DNA of 64,000 bases from JABCPE02 sp963520375 (GCA_963520375.1 CAUQQF010000007.1:1-64000), one strand, 5' to 3'; positions 1 to 9,043 are shown, counted from the stretch's first letter. A program made the numbers and translations. Notes: generated by a model from the letters alone, not told the origin.

Positions 1-1281
1 AACATCGAAAACAAAGGCATTCATCAGTGTTTTCAATTCGTGAAGTTCATCGATGGATATTTTTTCTTCTCCGTTTTTCACTTGGAAAATCCATTTCACC
101 GCTTCGAAAAGATGAGCGATAAGTATAGGCGAATTAAAATCATCCAATAGTGCATTGTAGCATTTTTCTCTCCATTCAGATATAGGGAGCGCGGTAGGAT
201 GTTCTATTTCGGTATTGATTTCATTTAAAATTTTCAATGCTTCCATAAGCCTGTTAAAGCCTTTTTCGGCAGCGAGCATCGCTTCATTAGAGATGTCAAG
301 TACACTGCGGTAGTGCGCTTGCATAAAGCAGAAACGAATCACCGCAGGCGCAAAAGCTTTCTCAAAGAAAGTATTATCACCATTGATGAGCTGCATCGGC
401 AAAATGTAGTTTCCTGTCGATTTGCTCATTCGTTGTCCGTTCATTGTCAGCATATTAGCGTGCATCCAGTAGCGAACTGGGCTTTCGCCGTGTCCTGCTT
501 TCCCTTGTGCAATTTCGCATTCGTGATGAGGGAATTTCAGATCCATACCTCCTCCGTGGATATCAAACTGATTACCAAGGTATTTGGTGCTCATTACTGT
601 ACATTCTAAATGCCAGCCTGGGAAACCATCGCCCCAAGGAGATGCCCAGCGCATAATGTGAGCTGGTGAAGCTTTTTTCCATAGTGCAAAGTCCTGAGGA
701 TTGCGTTTTTCGCCTTGTCCATCGAGGTCGCGGGTGTTCGCAAAAAGCTCTTCTATATTTCTGTTGGAGAGTTCGCCGTAGTTGAGTCCGCGTTTGTTGT
801 ATTCCAGCACATCGAAATACACAGAACCATTGCTCTCATAGGCAAAACCATCATTCAAGAGTTTTTCTGTAAGCTGGATTTGTTCCAATATATGCCCTGT
901 CGCAGTAGGTTCTATAGTCGGCGGAAGAAGATTGAATATATCCAAAACTTTATGGAAATCAACCGTGTATTTTTGTACGATTTCCATAGGTTCTAGCTTT
1001 TCTAGGCGGGATTGTTTTACGAAACGGTCGTTATTCACATCGCCGTCATCGGTAAGGTGTCCTGCATCGGTAATGTTACGGACATAGCGCACTTTGTAGC
1101 CCAAAAATTTCAGCGTACGATACACAAAATCAAACGACATAAAGGTACGCACATTTCCCAAATGCACATTGCTGTACACCGTAGGGCCGCAGACATACAT
1201 TCCTACATTATTCTCGTGCAAAGGCACAAAAACTTCTTTTTCTCCTTTTAAGGAATTGAATATTTTTAGTTGATGATTCAT
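1..1281 (-). CDS. cysS: Cysteinyl-tRNA synthetase, 5' part (runs off left edge)
   Basis: Charges tRNA-Cys with cysteine in the cytoplasm; class I synthetase. The reverse strand reads MNHQLKIFNS from 1281 and stays open to base 1, giving about 427 residues; the C-terminal anticodon-binding part lies outside the window. Visible hallmarks are CGPTVY (residues 31-36, the Cys being a zinc ligand), HLGN as the HIGH signature (40-43), WHLEC with a second zinc Cys near 227, PHHE, and RMSKS as the KMSKS loop (284-288). Its start is only 16 bases from the stop of the upstream restriction endonuclease gene, with no TAnnTTTG-like element visible in between, so it may be read through from that operon. Confidence 0.96.
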   Translation of the reverse strand, partial: MNHQLKIFNSLKGEKEVFVPLHENNVGMYVCGPTVYSNVHLGNVRTFMSFDFVYRTLKFLGYKVRYVRNITDAGHLTDDGDVNNDRFVKQSRLEKLEPMEIVQKYTVDFHKVLDIFNLLPPTIEPTATGHILEQIQLTEKLLNDGFAYESNGSVYFDVLEYNKRGLNYGELSNRNIEELFANTRDLDGQGEKRNPQDFALWKKASPAHIMRWASPWGDGFPGWHLECTVMSTKYLGNQFDIHGGGMDLKFPHHECEIAQGKAGHGESPVRYWMHANMLTMNGQRMSKSTGNYILPMQLINGDNTFFEKAFAPAVIRFCFMQAHYRSVLDISNEAMLAAEKGFNRLMEALKILNEINTEIEHPTALPISEWREKCYNALLDDFNSPILIAHLFEAVKWIFQVKNGEEKISIDELHELKTLMNAFVFDV

Positions 1282-1297
1282 ATTATTGTTTATTGTT

Positions 1298-2071
1298 TTA
1301 GTTATTAAATCTTTTAAAGTATTCATCAATTTCATTATGTAACTCTATACCTACGCGTTCAAAGCAATCTAATAAATCCTGATAGGCATTCTCACCTGCA
1401 AGAAAATCCCAAAACTCTTGGGCTACTTTTAGCTCGTTATCTAAATCTAACATTCCCGCCATTGTCCAGCGCGAATAAGGTTTAGGCTCATACGGATTAT
1501 AAGGTATAGCAATAAGGGTATGTATTTTTCTGTTAGGATTTTCAGCTAACACACAGCCTACCCATTCTAATAAAGTGCGTTTAAATTCTTTAAAGCCCCC
1601 TTTGTTAGGTTTAGCTGTTTTAATGTCAAACAAGAAAAGTTCATCTGAATGACTTTCTAACCACACATCTACTTTAGTAGGCTTTACGGTGTTCATCTTT
1701 CCTTCATGACATACTGCCCTAATAGCTTCTATTTCTGCTTCTTTATTAGGGTTGCCATTTACAGTGAGATTATCCATAATATCTTGAATAACCCGTTGTG
1801 CTTTTTCACTTATCTTATCTCCTGCTACCGCTTGTAGTTTAGCAACTTTAAACCGAGATTCAGCTAGTGATTTAGCCACAGGCTCAAAAATGCTCGTCCC
1901 AAAATTAGTATTCAAAGAATGAATAAACGAAAACAGTGCCATACGGTCTTTACCTAATAAGCGCGTATGAAAAGGCATCACCGCAGGCTCAGGGTTATAG
2001 TGCTGAAACTTTGTTCTAAGACTATGCCTAAGGGTGTTTTCTACATTAGCTATTTGTTGTGGAGTTAGCAT
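1298..2071 (-). CDS. Type II restriction endonuclease, TdeIII-like
   Basis: 257-residue protein resembling the TdeIII family of type II restriction enzymes; members I recall recognise GGNCC, but specificity is not readable from this sequence. A PD-(D/E)xK active site can be placed: Asp135 in TKVDVW and Asp149-Ile-Lys151 in LFDIKTAKPNKGG. The N-terminal half is helical and has no separate domain I recognise. The gene is third in a reverse-strand operon behind a DNA methyltransferase and an AIPR-family gene, overlapping the latter by 26 bases, so translational coupling is likely. The pairing with a methyltransferase strongly supports the assignment. Cleavage presumably protects against unmodified phage or plasmid DNA. 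Confidence 0.85.
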   Translation of the reverse strand: MLTPQQIANVENTLRHSLRTKFQHYNPEPAVMPFHTRLLGKDRMALFSFIHSLNTNFGTSIFEPVAKSLAESRFKVAKLQAVAGDKISEKAQRVIQDIMDNLTVNGNPNKEAEIEAIRAVCHEGKMNTVKPTKVDVWLESHSDELFLFDIKTAKPNKGGFKEFKRTLLEWVGCVLAENPNRKIHTLIAIPYNPYEPKPYSRWTMAGMLDLDNELKVAQEFWDFLAGENAYQDLLDCFERVGIELHNEIDEYFKRFNN

Positions 2072-3830
2072 TACTTACTGTGTCTAAGTTTATATATTCT
2101 TGCAAAAAAGATTTGTAATCTTTTGTTATAGGGTTTGAGTATGCAGCCTTAGCTCTATTATAATCACATTTTTTAAAAATATCAATTGCTAATTGTATAT
2201 TTTCTTTAAATAAGGCATTATCACGAATAGTATTTAATAGTTTATCATAACTATTTATTCTAGTTGAAGCATTTTCTGATTTTACAGAATACTTTTTAAT
2301 GTTCTTGAGATAATCAGAATTAAAAGGTAAGTCTTCAACCAAGTATCGGAATCCCATAAATATATGATACCTATACTTATTAAATTCTTTATATAGAGCA
2401 TTATCTTCTGAAATTAGTAACTCTTCCCATTTTTTAGAGATAAGCCCTGCTATATAGTAAGGCAGTGGATTATGTTCCTTTTGAAAAAAATCATCCTTAT
2501 AATTAGTAACTATTTTTCCTATATTCCCTGCAACTATATGAGGGAGATCAAAGAACATTGCCATAAAACTTTTTAATTGTTCTTTAATTTCTATTATATT
2601 AATACGACTAATACTAAGATTTGAAAATTGGTTAGTTCTTCTCTCATAGTAAAGCTTATCCACTTCACGATGTGAAAAATAGAAATTCTCTAATGTCTTT
2701 TGGAATTGTGTAATAGCAAATAATTGTTCCTCTGTGAACATAGATTGACTATTTGTTGTTAGAATAATTTCATCTCTTAGAGTTTCATCTTTTGTTATAA
2801 CAACTTTTAAAGGAATTAAAACTCTATCAATGTCAGGAATATTTCTACATTCAAATAAAACATTAGATGTTTGACAACCATTAACCACTTGATAATTATC
2901 AAGTACTAAAGTATTCCCTCTACCTCTATTAGAATCTGCTATTATTGTAACACCATTATTTAAAAGTGAAAACTCGTTGAATTTTCTATCTTCTAAAGTC
3001 TTTTTTATTCCTTGATTTATAGGATTTTCAATACCTAAAAAATCCCTTAAATTATCATTAAACAGACTCTTTATTTTTACTTGATTTTCATCCATTATCA
3101 AGTTTCTAAACTCAGAAAAAGGAAGAAAACCTATATAGGCTTCTTCAACATTTTGAATATTATTTAATTGAGTCTTATTTTCAAATTTAATTGTAGCACT
3201 GAGAGGAGTTATAGCTTTTCGATGAGCATTTATAAGAGTTGTTTTATCTATTAGAGATATATTTACATTAGTAAATAGGCTGAAATCTTTAAGAAGTTTA
3301 ATCTTTACATCCTTAGTAGCTTCCAAAGTGGTATTATTTTCTTGTTTTACACCAAGAGAAACATAAAAGCAATATAAGTTAAACTCTCTTATATTACCTA
3401 TTTTTTTTCGTAACTCTTTATAAATATCTATTGAATTTTCTAATTCAGGAATGTTGTAAATTGGATTATCAGAAAAGAAATCAATTACAACATCTAAAAA
3501 GTTCCCTAACTCAGCATCACTAAAGCCTTCAGTTGTTTTTGTTTGTATAAAAAAAGCATTTACAAACAAGCCCATATCTTTGAAATTTTCTATTTCATCA
3601 CTATTTAAAATTAATTTCTCATTTATACAAAATGCTATTGTATCAATCCCTTTTGCCTTTCCTGTAGAAATTGATTCCAAATCGGATTTTAATATATTAC
3701 TATTTACTTCTTGGGATAAAAGTGAAAAAGCAGAGAAATGTTCAAATCTATCAGACTCACTAAGTGAAGAGTCATTTATCCCTAATTTTTCAGTAAAAGT
3801 GTCTAAATATGATCTCGTAATACTATCCAT
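2046..3830 (-). CDS. AIPR-family (abortive phage infection) protein
   Basis: 594-residue protein recognised by the AIPR core: NEFSLLNNGVTI (NNG at 291-293) followed by DNYQVVNGCQTSNVLF (VNGCQTS at 316-322). The family is linked to abortive phage infection and is often found near restriction-modification genes; its biochemical activity is not established. The N-terminal 110 residues contain GID (Asp63) and FFIQTKT (Gln96-x-Lys98), a spacing compatible with a degenerate PD-(D/E)xK nuclease fold; that is inference. The gene lies 7 bases after the methyltransferase and overlaps the endonuclease. It is distinctly more AT-rich than the housekeeping neighbours, consistent with horizontal acquisition. 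Confidence 0.85.
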   Translation of the reverse strand: MDSITRSYLDTFTEKLGINDSSLSESDRFEHFSAFSLLSQEVNSNILKSDLESISTGKAKGIDTIAFCINEKLILNSDEIENFKDMGLFVNAFFIQTKTTEGFSDAELGNFLDVVIDFFSDNPIYNIPELENSIDIYKELRKKIGNIREFNLYCFYVSLGVKQENNTTLEATKDVKIKLLKDFSLFTNVNISLIDKTTLINAHRKAITPLSATIKFENKTQLNNIQNVEEAYIGFLPFSEFRNLIMDENQVKIKSLFNDNLRDFLGIENPINQGIKKTLEDRKFNEFSLLNNGVTIIADSNRGRGNTLVLDNYQVVNGCQTSNVLFECRNIPDIDRVLIPLKVVITKDETLRDEIILTTNSQSMFTEEQLFAITQFQKTLENFYFSHREVDKLYYERRTNQFSNLSISRINIIEIKEQLKSFMAMFFDLPHIVAGNIGKIVTNYKDDFFQKEHNPLPYYIAGLISKKWEELLISEDNALYKEFNKYRYHIFMGFRYLVEDLPFNSDYLKNIKKYSVKSENASTRINSYDKLLNTIRDNALFKENIQLAIDIFKKCDYNRAKAAYSNPITKDYKSFLQEYINLDTVSNANSTTNS

Positions 3831-3837
3831 AACTTTT

Positions 3838-5466
3838 CTATTTTTCTTTTAAATGAAATATAATCTCAGCATACGCGTTTTTGTCTTTTTCGGTGCGATT
3901 GAGTACAGGGCGTTTGTATTGATTTACAATGCGCATTCCTGCTCGCTCAGCTATTTCGGGGTATAAGCCGTACTTGTCGTTGGCTACCAAAAACACATCG
4001 TAATCATCGGCTAAAAAGCGTTTACTATTGGTAAGCACCTCAGCAATACCGGCTACATACATACGTTTGGCTTCCTGCCCTTGTCCTTTGTAAAGGGGAC
4101 CTATCTCTTTATCGTCATTGCGCTCAAAACCAAAAAGGTCGTAAGCATAAGCATGTTGCTCATGATAATCAATAAGACCTACATAAGGAGGCGATGAGAA
4201 AATACCTTTTATCTTTTGCTTTCTTGCCAAAGCAGCAAACTCAGGATTCTTATGCTCTAACGCTTCAAATATGTCAATAGTACGACTGTCATCTTGCAAA
4301 CACACTTGATAAGTATTAGTACACAATCTGCTAAAAGTTTGCAACCGCTTGATAGTGTCTTTGGTATAGGTTTTCCACCATTTCAATATGGAAAATAGCG
4401 GTTTACACACCTTGCCGTGTTTGGCACAATAGTAAGTGGTAGTTACTGGTTCTATCAGCGTTGCTAAATCGGCGTGAGTAGTAGCACGACAACTGCGAAT
4501 TGTCCTGCTTAATATAAGTGTAACAATACGCTTAGTTGCTGGGTTTTGTATTTCTTTTATTTTGTTGAATACAAAATCTATTTCCTCGCGAACATGTTGT
4601 ATATACCACTTGTCTAAGAAAGTATCGGTTTTGACTTGTTTTAACTTAATGTGATACTTTTCTATGAGACTCTGATAAATAGGTAAAAACTGTTGCTCTT
4701 TCTCAGCGCCATATACTTTGCCGTCTATCTCTTTGCGTTGTAGGCGATATTTATAGTCGGGCACGGGGAAGTACTCTTTATTGAAATTATTGAGCGCTTC
4801 GGTAAGTTCAGTGTCGAACTCAAGTATCTGTTTTTCCGCTAAGAAATCTTTTAAGGATTGTGTAATGTAGCAGACTTCATTATACACATCTTCTAAATCA
4901 TAATCACCTACTTTTGCATTGCTTATCAGTGCATTGAAAGCCGACACATCTACTCCTATAGCATGAATCCCTAATTCTGAGGCTTGCACCATAGTAGTAC
5001 CACTACCCGAAAAAGGGTCAAGGACTATATCACCAGCTTTAAAAAAGACTTCTTTTTTGAAAGCATCAGTATGTCCATCTAAAAAGTACTCTACTAACTG
5101 CGGGATAAACTTCCCTTTATAAGGGTGCAAGCGGTGTACATGTTTAGTGGTTTCTGCTTCTTTATATTGCTCAAACGACAGACTCCAGTTGAGGTCATCG
5201 CCTAACTTTTCTTTCCACTGTGAGGCGCGATTTCCCCCTAAAGTATCGTAATAGGCTTTGAGTTCTTCTTTATCTATTTGAGTAATACCGTTATTTTCAT
5301 ATTTTTTTATCTTACCATACTGTACCAAATAGGAAATATTGGACGAAGTAACATTCTTGCCCATATATTCTGTTGCCCATTGAGAAGCTTGTTTTATATT
5401 TATTAATTGATAATTATTCACTCTACTATATAACTGAATGGTCTTTTTTGTACAAAAATAACACAT
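3838..5466 (-). CDS. DNA methyltransferase of the RM operon (alpha-class, probably N4-cytosine)
   Basis: 542-residue SAM-dependent DNA methyltransferase. In order: a helix-turn-helix-like N-terminus (about 21-75), a motif X-like HRLHPYKGKFIPQLV (111-125), the SAM motif DPFSGSGTT (150-158), a long variable region of about 265 residues that may hold target recognition, then the catalytic SSPPY (424-428). Order X-I-variable-IV marks the alpha class, and SPPY rather than DPPY favours N4-cytosine. It is first in the operon with AIPR and a TdeIII-like endonuclease, so it is the protecting enzyme. The HTH could allow autoregulation (inference). The start at 5466 is the first ATG; a GTG at 5421 (giving MNNYQLINIK) is a reasonable alternative. 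Confidence 0.92.
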   Translation of the reverse strand: MCYFCTKKTIQLYSRVNNYQLINIKQASQWATEYMGKNVTSSNISYLVQYGKIKKYENNGITQIDKEELKAYYDTLGGNRASQWKEKLGDDLNWSLSFEQYKEAETTKHVHRLHPYKGKFIPQLVEYFLDGHTDAFKKEVFFKAGDIVLDPFSGSGTTMVQASELGIHAIGVDVSAFNALISNAKVGDYDLEDVYNEVCYITQSLKDFLAEKQILEFDTELTEALNNFNKEYFPVPDYKYRLQRKEIDGKVYGAEKEQQFLPIYQSLIEKYHIKLKQVKTDTFLDKWYIQHVREEIDFVFNKIKEIQNPATKRIVTLILSRTIRSCRATTHADLATLIEPVTTTYYCAKHGKVCKPLFSILKWWKTYTKDTIKRLQTFSRLCTNTYQVCLQDDSRTIDIFEALEHKNPEFAALARKQKIKGIFSSPPYVGLIDYHEQHAYAYDLFGFERNDDKEIGPLYKGQGQEAKRMYVAGIAEVLTNSKRFLADDYDVFLVANDKYGLYPEIAERAGMRIVNQYKRPVLNRTEKDKNAYAEIIFHLKEK

Positions 5467-5503
5467 CTAACTGATTTTTCATATTATGTTTTATTAAGAC
5501 TGA

Positions 5504-5511
5504 CAAAGATA
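5504..5511 (-). promoter_or_regulatory. Probable -7 element for the RM operon
   Basis: The reverse strand reads TATCTTTG, a perfect TAnnTTTG flavobacterial -7 element, 37 bases upstream of the methyltransferase ATG. I see no TTG at the ideal -33 distance, so this may be a weak or regulated promoter. Confidence 0.5.
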
Positions 5512-5577
5512 ATTAAAAAACATTAGACATTTTAAATTAAAGTTTGTTTATTTTGCGGATTATTTATCAAAAGAACA

Positions 5578-7707
5578 ATGGACAAAATACAATTCATTCA
5601 GCAGAATATCTCAATTCAAGAAAAACAGATAAACGCCGTTTTGCAGCTGCTTTCGGAGGACTGCACCATTCCCTTTATTGCGCGATATAGAAAAGATAAA
5701 ACAGGAAATCTCGGCGAGGTGGAAATAGAACAGATTCAGAAACTTAGCAAAAATTTTGATGAAATCCAAAAGAGAAAAGAAAGCGTCCTGAAATCCATAG
5801 AAGAGCAGGAAAAACTCACGCCCGAACTTCGTGCAAAAATAGAGCAAAGCTTTGATTTACAGGAGATAGAAGACCTGTATCTTCCCTTTAAAAAACGAAG
5901 AAAAACCAAAGCCGATGCCGCAAAAGAAAAAGGGCTTGAACCTTTGGCAAAAATCATCATGGCGCAGAAAAACAGCGGTGACATAGAGCAAGCGGCGCAA
6001 AATTATCTGAATAAAGAAGTTTCCAGCGTGGAGGAGGCGCTTCAAGGCGCGAGGGACATCATCGCAGAATGGATAAACGAAAATATTTTCATTAGAAAAA
6101 ATCTTAGAAGAGTTTTTCAGCGAAAAGCCGTGATTTCCAGTAAAGTGGTCAAAACCAAAAAAGAGGAGGAAGAAGCACAGAAATATGCCCAATATTTTGA
6201 CTGGAGCGAACCGCTGAACAAAATCCCTTCTCACAGACTTCTGGCGATGCTTCGTGCTGAAAAAGAGGGTTTTATAAAAGTGAGTATTGATATTGACAAA
6301 GAAGAAATCCTTACTTTCATGGAGGGAAGTTTGGTGAAAATGGCTTCGCCTTCGTGTGCAGAGCAAATAATCCTTGCGGCTCAAGATGCTTACAAAAGAC
6401 TTTTGGAGCCTTCTATTTCAAATGAAATCTTGCAGGAAGCCAAGATTAAAGCCGATGAAAAGGCGATTTCTATCTTTTCTGAAAATTTGACACAGCTGCT
6501 TTTGGCTCCGCCTCTCAGCGAAAAGCGGATTTTAGCCATAGACCCAGGGTATAGAACGGGCTGTAAGGTGGTTTGTCTTGATGAAAAAGGCGATTTGCTT
6601 CATAATGAGACCATTTATCCACACGCTCCACAGAAGGAAACAGCCACTGCGATGAAAAAAATCCGCTCTATGGTGGAGGCTTATCATATTGAGGCGATTT
6701 CTATCGGGAACGGAACGGCCTCTCGTGAAACCGAGTTTTTCATTAAGAAAATCGCGTTTGACAGACCTTTGCAGATTTTCGTGGTGTCCGAAGCTGGGGC
6801 GTCTGTTTATTCCGCGAGTAAAATTGCCCGAGATGAATTTCCTGATTATGACATCACCGTGAGAGGTGCCGTCTCTATCGGAAGGAGGCTGTCTGACCCG
6901 CTTGCCGAGTTGGTAAAAATAGACCCAAAGAGCATCGGCGTAGGGCAGTATCAGCACGATGTAGACCAGACTTTATTAAAAGAAGAGCTGGACACCACGG
7001 TCGTAAAATGCGTAAATTCGGTAGGGATTAACATCAATACGGCAAGTAAATCCCTGCTGAGTTATGTCTCTGGTATTGGCGAAAAACTTGCAGAAAATAT
7101 TGTAGCTTACCGAACCGAAAATGGCGCTTTTGTGGATAGAAATCAGATAAAAAAAGTTCCTCGTCTGGGCGAAAAGGCATTCCAGCAGGCGGCGGCATTC
7201 ATCCGAATAAAAGACGGCAAAAACCCTTTGGATAACTCCTCCGTGCATCCAGAAGCCTACAAAATCGTAGAAAAAATGGCGAAAGACCTCGGTATCAAAA
7301 CGATAGACCTTATCGCTAATGAGGAGAAAATTAAACAAATTGCTCCAGAAAAATACACTACGGAGGACATTGGGATTTTAGGGATAAAGGATATCTTGAA
7401 AGAACTTCTAAAACCAGGGCTTGACCCAAGGAAAGCGAGCAAAGTCTTTGAGTTTGACCCGAATATAAAAACCTTTGAAGATTTGAAATCAGGAATGGTA
7501 CTCCCTGGTATAGTGAGCAATATCACGGCTTTCGGGTGTTTTGTGGATATTGGGATAAAAGAAAATGGGCTGGTGCATATTTCCCAGCTGAAAGACGGAT
7601 TTGTGAGCGACCCTAGCGAAGTGGTAAAACTCCACCAGCAGGTAAAAGTGAAAATAATAGAAATAGACACAGAAAGAAAGAGAATAGCCTTGTCAATGGT
7701 GATTTAG
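5578..7707 (+). CDS. tex: Tex-family S1 RNA-binding transcription accessory protein
   Basis: 709-residue Tex homologue, a cytoplasmic nucleic-acid-binding protein associated with transcription. The architecture is complete: an N-terminal helical Tex domain (1-190, with FIARYRKDKTGNLGE), a YqgF/RNase H-like domain beginning around residue 318 (LAIDPGYRTGCKV), helix-hairpin-helix repeats (about 490-560, SYVSGIGEKLAENIVAYR), and a C-terminal S1 RNA-binding domain from about 640 (GIVSNITAFGCFVDIGIKEN). Length is about 60 residues below the roughly 770 of proteobacterial Tex, usual for Bacteroidota. It is divergent from the RM operon, with a 111-base shared intergenic region. The ATG at 5578 fits the conserved N-terminus. 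Confidence 0.95.
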   Translation: MDKIQFIQQNISIQEKQINAVLQLLSEDCTIPFIARYRKDKTGNLGEVEIEQIQKLSKNFDEIQKRKESVLKSIEEQEKLTPELRAKIEQSFDLQEIEDLYLPFKKRRKTKADAAKEKGLEPLAKIIMAQKNSGDIEQAAQNYLNKEVSSVEEALQGARDIIAEWINENIFIRKNLRRVFQRKAVISSKVVKTKKEEEEAQKYAQYFDWSEPLNKIPSHRLLAMLRAEKEGFIKVSIDIDKEEILTFMEGSLVKMASPSCAEQIILAAQDAYKRLLEPSISNEILQEAKIKADEKAISIFSENLTQLLLAPPLSEKRILAIDPGYRTGCKVVCLDEKGDLLHNETIYPHAPQKETATAMKKIRSMVEAYHIEAISIGNGTASRETEFFIKKIAFDRPLQIFVVSEAGASVYSASKIARDEFPDYDITVRGAVSIGRRLSDPLAELVKIDPKSIGVGQYQHDVDQTLLKEELDTTVVKCVNSVGININTASKSLLSYVSGIGEKLAENIVAYRTENGAFVDRNQIKKVPRLGEKAFQQAAAFIRIKDGKNPLDNSSVHPEAYKIVEKMAKDLGIKTIDLIANEEKIKQIAPEKYTTEDIGILGIKDILKELLKPGLDPRKASKVFEFDPNIKTFEDLKSGMVLPGIVSNITAFGCFVDIGIKENGLVHISQLKDGFVSDPSEVVKLHQQVKVKIIEIDTERKRIALSMVI

Positions 7708-7725
7708 GGAAGAACTATTTTAATA

Positions 7726-7755
7726 TTGTTTTTCGCTAAAAAATAACTACATTTG
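7726..7755 (+). promoter_or_regulatory. Flavobacterial sigma-A promoter for ricT
   Basis: TTG (7726-7728), a 19-base spacer, then TACATTTG (7748-7755). This matches the Bacteroidota TTG / TAnnTTTG consensus at the preferred spacing, with the ricT ATG 22 bases downstream. It probably drives ricT, gldH, pbp1A and perhaps folE. Confidence 0.75.
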
Positions 7756-7777
7756 CAAGAATAAACAAAAGATAAAT

Positions 7778-9043
7778 ATGAGTTGTGGAGGATGTAAAAA
7801 TTCTGGCGATTCTTCCCACGGTTGCTCTACTAACAGCAAAGGAGAGTTTAGTTGTGATATAATAGATACTTGTGAATATAGTTATAAATTAAGTGTTTTT
7901 GATTGGCTTGCCAATATAAAATCTCCACTGAATGAGTGTGAGTATGTTGAGGTTAGATTTAAAAATGAAAGAAAAAGTTTTTATCATAACATAGATAAAC
8001 TACCACTGCATATAGGAAGTATAGTAACAGTAGAGTCCAGCTCAGGATATGATGTCGGAGTGGTGAGTCTCACAGGTGAACTGGTGAGGATACAGATGAA
8101 AAAGAAAAATTTTGGAGAAGAACAGGCCTCCAAAATAATCCGTATAGCTACAAAGAAAGATGTAGAAATATGGCAAAATTCTAGAAAAAAAGAAGAAGAA
8201 GTAAAAAAAGAAGCAAGAAAAATCGCCTTGAATCTAAATCTTGAAATGAAAATTTCGGATATAGAATACCAAGGAGATGGCTCTAAAATTACTTTTTACT
8301 ATACAGCAGATGGAAGAGTAGATTTCCGACAGCTGATAAAGGAGTATGCGGCTGTTTTTCGTGCTAAAGTAGATATGAAACAGATAGGCTACCGACAGGA
8401 AGCGGCTAAACTGGGCGGAATAGGCTCTTGTGGCAGGGAACTCTGCTGTTCCACATGGCTTACGGATTTTCGTTCGGTGAATACTAATGCAGCCAGATAC
8501 CAGCAGCTGAGCATAAACCCATTAAAACTTGCGGGACAGTGCGGTAAGCTAAAATGTTGTCTGAATTTTGAACTGGACAGCTATATGGATGCTCTCAGTC
8601 ATTTCCCTTCTTCCAGCACAGTTTTGGATACAGAAAAAGGAAAGGCTTTCTGCATTAAAATAGATGTTTTCAAAAAGAGAATGTGGTTCGCATATGTGGA
8701 TAATACTATTCTCTGGTATGACCTAGATATCCAAGAAGTGAAGGAGATGATTTCCATGAACAAAAAAGGGAACAAAATTCCGCCATTAGAGGAATATAAA
8801 ACCCAAGAATTGTCTGCTCCTACGAAGGAAATAGATCTAATTCAGGAGAATAACATAGATCGTTTCGAGAAGAAAAAATCAAACAAAAAGCCTAAAAACA
8901 AGGAAAAGAAAAACACTTCTCCAAAGGAAGAAAAAAATAATAATAATGCTCCGAAACAGAATAATTCAGAGCAACAAAAACCAAACAATAGAAAGAATAA
9001 TAAAAAAAGAAATAACCCGAAAAAAAATAATAATGATGGGTAA
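7778..9043 (+). CDS. ricT: PSP1-domain protein RicT-like
   Basis: 421-residue PSP1-domain protein related to RicT (YaaT), a subunit of the Fe-S-containing Ric complex linked in Bacillus to RNA processing; its role in Bacteroidota is less clear. The family Cys pattern is present: GSCGRELCCSTWL and GQCGKLKCCLNFELDSY in the middle of the chain. Two additions stand out: a Cys-rich N-terminus (MSCGGCKNSG, then Cys16, Cys26 and Cys32) and a Lys/Asn-rich low-complexity tail of about 70 residues, probably disordered and able to bind nucleic acid (inference). Its stop codon overlaps the gldH start. Confidence 0.9.
   Translation: MSCGGCKNSGDSSHGCSTNSKGEFSCDIIDTCEYSYKLSVFDWLANIKSPLNECEYVEVRFKNERKSFYHNIDKLPLHIGSIVTVESSSGYDVGVVSLTGELVRIQMKKKNFGEEQASKIIRIATKKDVEIWQNSRKKEEEVKKEARKIALNLNLEMKISDIEYQGDGSKITFYYTADGRVDFRQLIKEYAAVFRAKVDMKQIGYRQEAAKLGGIGSCGRELCCSTWLTDFRSVNTNAARYQQLSINPLKLAGQCGKLKCCLNFELDSYMDALSHFPSSSTVLDTEKGKAFCIKIDVFKKRMWFAYVDNTILWYDLDIQEVKEMISMNKKGNKIPPLEEYKTQELSAPTKEIDLIQENNIDRFEKKKSNKKPKNKEKKNTSPKEEKNNNNAPKQNNSEQQKPNNRKNNKKRNNPKKNNNDG

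Noticed and set aside
313..1251. Three plus-strand ORFs opposite cysS
   Set aside because: They are antisense shadows of a clear cysteinyl-tRNA synthetase reading on the minus strand.
5425..5482. Possible 18-codon leader peptide overlapping the methyltransferase start
   Set aside because: An ATG at 5482 opens a short out-of-frame ORF on the minus strand, but there is no attenuator-like structure or other support.
5857..7670. Several minus-strand ORFs of 120-175 codons opposite tex
   Set aside because: Composition is unlike protein coding for this genome and tex has full family motifs on the plus strand.
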